Part shown: positions 40,397-43,736 of the stretch, piece by piece | Layout of the letters: every line of letters begins with the position of its first letter | Position numbering within the stretch: position 1 is the first letter of the stretch | Source of the DNA: Candidatus Brocadia carolinensis | GTDB taxonomy: Bacteria; Planctomycetota; Brocadiia; Brocadiales; Brocadiaceae | NCBI GenBank assembly: GCA_002009475.1 | Contig: AYTS01000049.1 | Span: 1-43,736, forward strand | Reading direction: 5' to 3' | DNA length: 43,736 bases | Program-made: the position numbers and the translations under genes | Notes under the pieces: model-generated | Told to the model about the DNA's origin: nothing | Seen by the model: the letters and a program-made list of their open reading frames with translations, nothing else | The model's database searches: none

Positions 40397-41263
40397 TTAC
40401 TTCCCAGACTTAAGCCTCACCTTTTCTGGCCCATGCAGGGTGCTTACCCCAAAGTAGTCTCTGTCCTCCAGTTTGTAAAAGTACGTGCCATTGCGTGGTT
40501 TGTCTACAAACCGATACGTGGCTCCCGATGTGGCATTACCCTGAGCAGGAATGAGAGTAGCGTTAATCAGCTTATAACGCCCATCCTTGACTCTTGCGCG
40601 ATAGAGGTTGAAACCGGCGTTATCCACCTCGGTAGCTGTCTCCCATCGCAAAACAATCTTGCCACCGGCTTCGCGGGCTGCAAACGAGACAAGGGTGACG
40701 GCAGAGGGGACTTCTTCTGAAAGAAGATTATAATCCTCAATTTCACCAAAAGAGGTAGATTCATTGCCATAAACAGGCGATGGATATCCGTAGGAAACCC
40801 AAGCCCTCGCCCAGAAATTCCCTTCACGGGAATGCTCTGGTACGGTAAAACAATCCTTAAATTTATACTTGCGTTTCCCTTTTATCTTTTCCTTAAAAGA
40901 ATCTATAACCATTTCTCCGGCATCATCCCAATCGCCATCGTGATTCCAGTCGATAAACAGCCTGAAATAGACACCATGAGGATAAAATCTTTCATCGTTA
41001 GTTGTCGTAAGATGCCAATGAACCGTGATCTTTTTCCCTTCATCCCAATCTGCAGGTTTTGGTGTAAACGAAACGCCATCATCCTTAGCGGAATCCTCCC
41101 CCAAATATTCAGATTGCTGATTGAAAGTAGCGGCACTTGGGTATGGAGAAGGAGCGGAACCCAAATCCGGCATGGTCTCCCCCTTTACCGAAGACGCAAG
41201 TAACGATAGCGGAAAAAACAAGACGCCTATGGACGCAAAAAAAACTCTTTTCTTTTTTGTCAT
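40397..41263 (-). CDS. Exported GEVED-domain protein with FN3-like C-terminus
   Basis: ATG 41263 is chosen because GGGAG stands seven bases before it; the TTG two codons upstream is less likely. The product has 288 residues with a signal peptide ending near LLASSVKGE. The first part resembles a GEVED domain: FRLFIDWNHDGDWDDAGEMV is a calcium-loop-like acidic stretch and FGEIEDYNLL is the signature end. The C-terminal 90 residues resemble the FN3-like domain found in secreted proteins (VLRWETATEVDNAGFNLYRA). Such proteins are exported, often adhesive or structural. It starts 24 bases behind the chelatase-like gene, so they form an operon. Confidence 0.8.
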   Translation of the reverse strand: MTKKKRVFFASIGVLFFPLSLLASSVKGETMPDLGSAPSPYPSAATFNQQSEYLGEDSAKDDGVSFTPKPADWDEGKKITVHWHLTTTNDERFYPHGVYFRLFIDWNHDGDWDDAGEMVIDSFKEKIKGKRKYKFKDCFTVPEHSREGNFWARAWVSYGYPSPVYGNESTSFGEIEDYNLLSEEVPSAVTLVSFAAREAGGKIVLRWETATEVDNAGFNLYRARVKDGRYKLINATLIPAQGNATSGATYRFVDKPRNGTYFYKLEDRDYFGVSTLHGPEKVRLKSGK

Positions 41264-41287
41264 AATCAAACTCCCTTTTTCAAATGG

Positions 41288-42344
41288 TTAGTTGCTGCAA
41301 GGACAATGAACATATTGGTCGTTAGATACCGCGTCATTCACCATAGAAACAACCCAGTCGGCCAACGCTGTGGGTTTGTAGAGCAGGTAGTTTGCTTTAA
41401 TATACTTCCCTGCATCCAACAAATCTTTTGTACCCAGTTTGTTGCAATCAGAAGTGTCCCATTCCTGTTTGTGGGCATTAGTCCAACTGGCAAGACGAAC
41501 TTCAACCCAGATAACGGTACGGCCGTCATTCACAGCAGTGTTAATTTTGTCCCTAATCTCCTGAACGGCGCCCACCCTCTTATCGCACCAATCTTCGCGA
41601 ATCGTACCATATTGCACATCATAGAATCCGCCCATACCTTTCACATCATTTGAATACTTTGCCAGTACATTATTCCGGTAGTCTTGATCAATTGCATCAT
41701 CCCCGTCTCCGTGTCCAACCAGAAGAATGACCTCATGTGATGGATGCGTACTGAATTCCTGAGCCCTCTCTAAAAGCACCTTAGAAATATCAGGATGATA
41801 ATCAATCGCTCTGGTAGCAATAAATTGCATATCACTAAATGGCTTGAATCGTCTGTGTATAGCACCCATGTGACTGCAGAAATCATTTTGGGCATCATAT
41901 TCACCAGGGCATTCAACAAGGTCACCCAAATAGTCAGACTGCTCAGGGTGCCCCTCAACTTTACAACCTATGACCCACTTAATAACATCCACCGTACTGA
42001 CATCCGTATTTAAATACATGGGGACGATCACCACCTTTTTCACGCCTTCAGCCTCCAGACGGCGGATGGCCTCGTCCTCCGTTTGCCACATCTTGTGGGT
42101 ATTCATATCCATCACCATATGCAATCCACTGTCAACCTGATATTCTGGCAAACGATTTCGTACCTCATCCACAAGACTGAAAAACTTGGGATTTTCTGTA
42201 AAAAAAACCATGACCAACTAATAAGACACCAATCTTAGAAGCACTCGTAGCCTGTGCCTTATGAGGCGAAAACATGCTGATGCTTAAAATTGCAACCCAA
42301 AGCGAAACCCACAACAAGCATCTCTTTTTTTTCTGTGATCTCAT
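41288..42344 (-). CDS. Exported CbiK/CbiX-like chelatase-fold protein, frame broken in an A8/T8 run
   Basis: Removing one base from the run at 42200-42207 gives 351 residues. ATG 42344 is taken because GGAGGG stands before it. A signal peptide ending near HKAQATSA is followed by a duplicated class II chelatase-like fold: SKIGVLLVGHGFFTENPKFF in the first half and EVILLVGHGDGDDAIDQDY in the second. VGHG is the family position of the catalytic or metal-binding His. Cytoplasmic CbiX and SirB insert cobalt or iron into sirohydrochlorin; a periplasmic CbiK exists in Desulfovibrio. An export signal, added cysteines and a C-terminal HCPCSN suggest metal handling outside the cytoplasm. Substrate is unknown. 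Confidence 0.78.
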
Positions 42345-42585
42345 ATACCCTCCTTTTAAATTACGATGATTAATCAAGTCCTATATTCCTTAAAGAGTAT
42401 TTATTCTGACTTCGAATCCATGCTATCTGTTGCCACCGCCTTCGCAATGCCTTGCAAATGCGGGAACTCGCACGAATTGCTCTACAACGTTACATAACTG
42501 CTTTTACCACTCCCGTCAAATGAATCACCCCCCTTCCTCATTACATGAAGATTGTTTTCACGCCGCTAGCCGCAAAAACAAAAAA

Positions 42586-42689
42586 GCCCAACAAAAGAGG
42601 AATTCTATTCTTCTGCCTTAGTCCCTATGGATGTAACAGCTATACAGATTAGCCGGTCGGCTGTTATCCATCGTCACGCTATTTTTTTT
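42586..42689 (+). ncRNA. Structured element, copy A
   Basis: In order: hairpin AGAGGAA-TTCTA-TTCTTCT (42596-42614), the block GCCTTAGTCCC (42615-42625), then a stem GGA-tg-TAACAGC (42629-42640) pairing with GCTGTTATCC (42660-42669), whose loop ends in TTAGCCGGTCG. Eight T follow at 42682-42689. The same plan recurs in copy B, with pairing kept although the bases differ, as expected for a functional RNA. The strand is inferred from the T runs. It matches no class I know. Confidence 0.45.
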
Positions 42690-42795
42690 GAATTACGTAT
42701 TTGGCAACTTTTGCAACGCTACTTTGCAGGCATGTTTCAAGCCTGCCACCATTTTGAAATGCACCTACTTCAATTTGCTGTAAGAAATTCTTTAT

Positions 42796-42840
42796 GGGTT
42801 CTTATTGACATTGACAGAAGAACCCTTTATACTTTTTTTT
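42796..42840 (+). terminator. Hairpin and T8 run between the two structured elements
   Basis: GGGTTCTT (42796-42803) and AAGAACCC (42818-42825) form a perfect 8-bp stem, with eight T at 42833-42840. It has the form of a plus-strand terminator although no plus-strand gene precedes it. Confidence 0.45.
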
Positions 42841-42930
42841 AAGGCCCGGCAAAGAGGTGAAAACCCCCTTGCCTTGGTCCCGGGGGTTAATAACTGTACT
42901 TTAGCCGGTCGGTTGTTAATCCCTTTTTTT
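42841..42930 (+). ncRNA. Structured element, copy B
   Basis: In order: an imperfect hairpin AGAGGT-GAAA-ACCCCCT (42853-42869), the block GCCTTGGTCCC (42871-42881), then GGGGTTAATAAC (42883-42894) pairing over 12 positions with GTTGTTAATCCC (42912-42923), with the loop ending TTAGCCGGTCG, and seven T directly behind (42924-42930). The hairpin with its T run looks like an intrinsic terminator. It repeats the plan of copy A 256 bases earlier with compensatory base changes. Confidence 0.45.
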
Positions 42931-42976
42931 AAATTTCCTGTTGCAACCCTTGCCATTTTTCATCCTCACACTTTCT

Positions 42977-43294
42977 TTACTTTAATACGAGCGGCAATCC
43001 CGCTTCTCTCAATTGATTCTGGCATTCCTTCATTTTTTGATATATAGATGACCAGGACCTCTTTGAATACAGGATGGGAATCTCGTTATTTTCCGCCAAT
43101 TTCTTTATTTTGCACGCCAGGTTATGGTTTACAAAGTCATAGAGCATGATAATGAAGTCCATGGTTTCCGGGATTCCGTCACGAATCTTTTGCCCGCTCC
43201 TGCCTGTAACGTGCCGAACCTCTGTAACCCCGATTTTATCCAGCTCTTTAGGAATACTCCCCAAATGGTCGCCACCCACAATAAGCACCGACAT
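42977..43294 (-). CDS. DUF2325 protein
   Basis: This 105-residue protein fits DUF2325: MSVLIVGGDHLGSIPKELDK at the start, HVTGRSGQKIRDGIPETMDF in the middle and a later IPILYSKRSWSSI. The family has a small Rossmann-like fold and is often found near metal or redox regulators; its role is unknown. GGAGG stands before the ATG. It has a clear promoter and operator of its own at 43327-43370. Confidence 0.85.
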   Translation of the reverse strand: MSVLIVGGDHLGSIPKELDKIGVTEVRHVTGRSGQKIRDGIPETMDFIIMLYDFVNHNLACKIKKLAENNEIPILYSKRSWSSIYQKMKECQNQLREAGLPLVLK

Positions 43295-43326
43295 ATTTCA
43301 TCCTCCAAAAAAAATTTCAGAAATAG

Positions 43327-43343
43327 TTGAGACTGAGTCTTAA
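43327..43343. promoter_or_regulatory. Palindromic operator overlapping the promoter, Fur/DtxR-like
   Basis: TTGAGACTGAGTCTTAA is a near-perfect palindrome with the 7-1-7 shape of Fur-type boxes. It overlaps the end of the -10 box and the expected transcription start, where a repressor would block RNA polymerase. Which regulator binds is unknown; an iron or other metal regulator is an inference from shape alone. Confidence 0.5.
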
Positions 43344-43370
43344 TATATAGTTAAAATAAAAAAATGTCAA
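43342..43370 (-). promoter_or_regulatory. Sigma-70 promoter of the DUF2325 gene
   Basis: On the minus strand TTGACA (43370-43365) and TATATT (43347-43342) are separated by exactly 17 bases, about 50 bases before the start codon. This is the best promoter in the window. Confidence 0.75.
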
Positions 43371-43416
43371 GATAATTTAAAAAAAATATTTATTCTCTAA
43401 ATTCCGCGTTAGCCGA

Positions 43417-43473
43417 ACTTACGCAAAAAGTGTAGCCGAAGCGGTACTTTTGCATAGTGAGCAAGTCGTAAGT
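43417..43473. repeat. Inverted repeat ahead of the transposase
   Basis: ACTTACG (43417-43423) and CGTAAGT (43467-43473) enclose a second pair, GCAAAAAGT and ACTTTTGC (43423-43453). It lies about 100 bases before the transposase ATG and may be, or lie next to, the left end of the insertion sequence. Confidence 0.4.
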
Positions 43474-43570
43474 GGTTGAATAATACGGGTCGAGAATTTT
43501 TGCCGGCGATGTAGTGTATGAATAGTGGGGATTGTGTTGGCATTTTCGTCTTCTCTGGTATAATCATGGT

Positions 43571-43736
43571 ATGTATATCAGAGATGCATACAAAAAGAGA
43601 GGTGATAAGAAATATTCCTGTCTGGTCCTGGTTGAGACCATAAGGACGAAGAAAGGTCCACGACAGAAAACGATTCTTACGCTGGGCAATATCGATGTGC
43701 CGAGAGAGCAGTGGGCGCTGCTGACAGAAATGCTCC
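43571..43736 (+). CDS. IS1634-type transposase, N-terminus only
   Basis: The plus strand from ATG 43571 is open to the window edge (55 codons). It reads MYIRDAYKKRGDKKYSCLVL, then VETIRTKKGPRQKTILTLG and NIDVPREQWALL, the typical N-terminus of IS1634-family DDE transposases. The catalytic part is outside. It shows that a mobile element lies at the right border. Confidence 0.8.
   Translation, partial: MYIRDAYKKRGDKKYSCLVLVETIRTKKGPRQKTILTLGNIDVPREQWALLTEML

Noticed and set aside
42586..42930. Known riboswitch (c-di-GMP, cobalamin or Moco)
   Set aside because: The loop TTAGCCGG and a GAAA loop recall c-di-GMP-I, but the GACGCAAAGCC core is missing; B12-box and Moco patterns are also absent.

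Overview
The window most likely comes from an anammox planctomycete (Brocadiaceae: Candidatus Brocadia, Kuenenia, Jettenia type). The main reason is the left edge. A leftward gene runs off it whose first 67 residues match, from memory, the N-terminus of the diheme subunit of hydrazine synthase (hzsC). The rest fits: three ammonium transporters with two PII proteins, a diheme cytochrome c, formate-tetrahydrofolate ligase of the acetyl-CoA pathway, a flavodiiron protein, a Tat-exported DUF362 protein and a gram-negative envelope gene set. No rRNA, tRNA or CRISPR array was seen.

Layout. 1-2290: start of hzsC, a cluster of intergenic palindromic repeats, a Slp-type lipoprotein gene, and more repeats. 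2291-4661: a GlcD-like FAD oxidoreductase and pgeF. 4690-11595: an ammonium block read leftward as amt3, glnB2, amt2, diheme cytochrome c, amt1, glnB1, closed by an intrinsic terminator. 11973-16300: a rightward moxR, DUF58, BatA-like operon with a good promoter and a long leader holding a structured element that ends in a T run. 16876-18997: a small membrane protein and a DUF1015 protein. 19113-25814: leftward secA, waaA, metK, ahcY. 26105-27868: fhs with its own terminator. 28510-31164: an outer-membrane barrel and a truncated TMTC-like membrane protein. 31413-32615: flavodiiron protein. 33137-37111: leftward NlpD-like lipoprotein, CBS protein, FmdB zinc ribbon, HIT protein, dGTPase, ispD. 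37452-38881: Cys/His-rich exported peptide and DUF362 protein. 38882-40130: decayed DNA with an IS200-like remnant. 40189-42344: an unusual leftward set made of an exported chelatase-like protein, a GEVED-domain protein and a 41-residue peptide. 42580-42930: two copies of a structured element. 42977-43370: DUF2325 gene with a clean promoter and overlapping operator. 43571-end: start of an IS1634-type transposase.

A feature that crosses the whole window is that ten breaks in nine otherwise conserved genes (amt2, amt3 twice, moxR, the BatA-like gene, waaA, secA, ispD, dgt, the chelatase-like gene) each sit in a run of 7-10 identical bases and are repaired by removing one base. A tenth gene, DUF58, needs one added base. 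With these changes every gene length becomes an exact multiple of three and the family motifs rejoin. Base-calling or assembly error is the simplest reading, so these genes are annotated as full length. Transcriptional slippage or phase variation would be the biological alternative.

The best candidates for something undescribed are the three-gene set at 40189-42344, the paired structured elements at 42580-42930, and the leader element in front of moxR. Functions of these are not known from the sequence.
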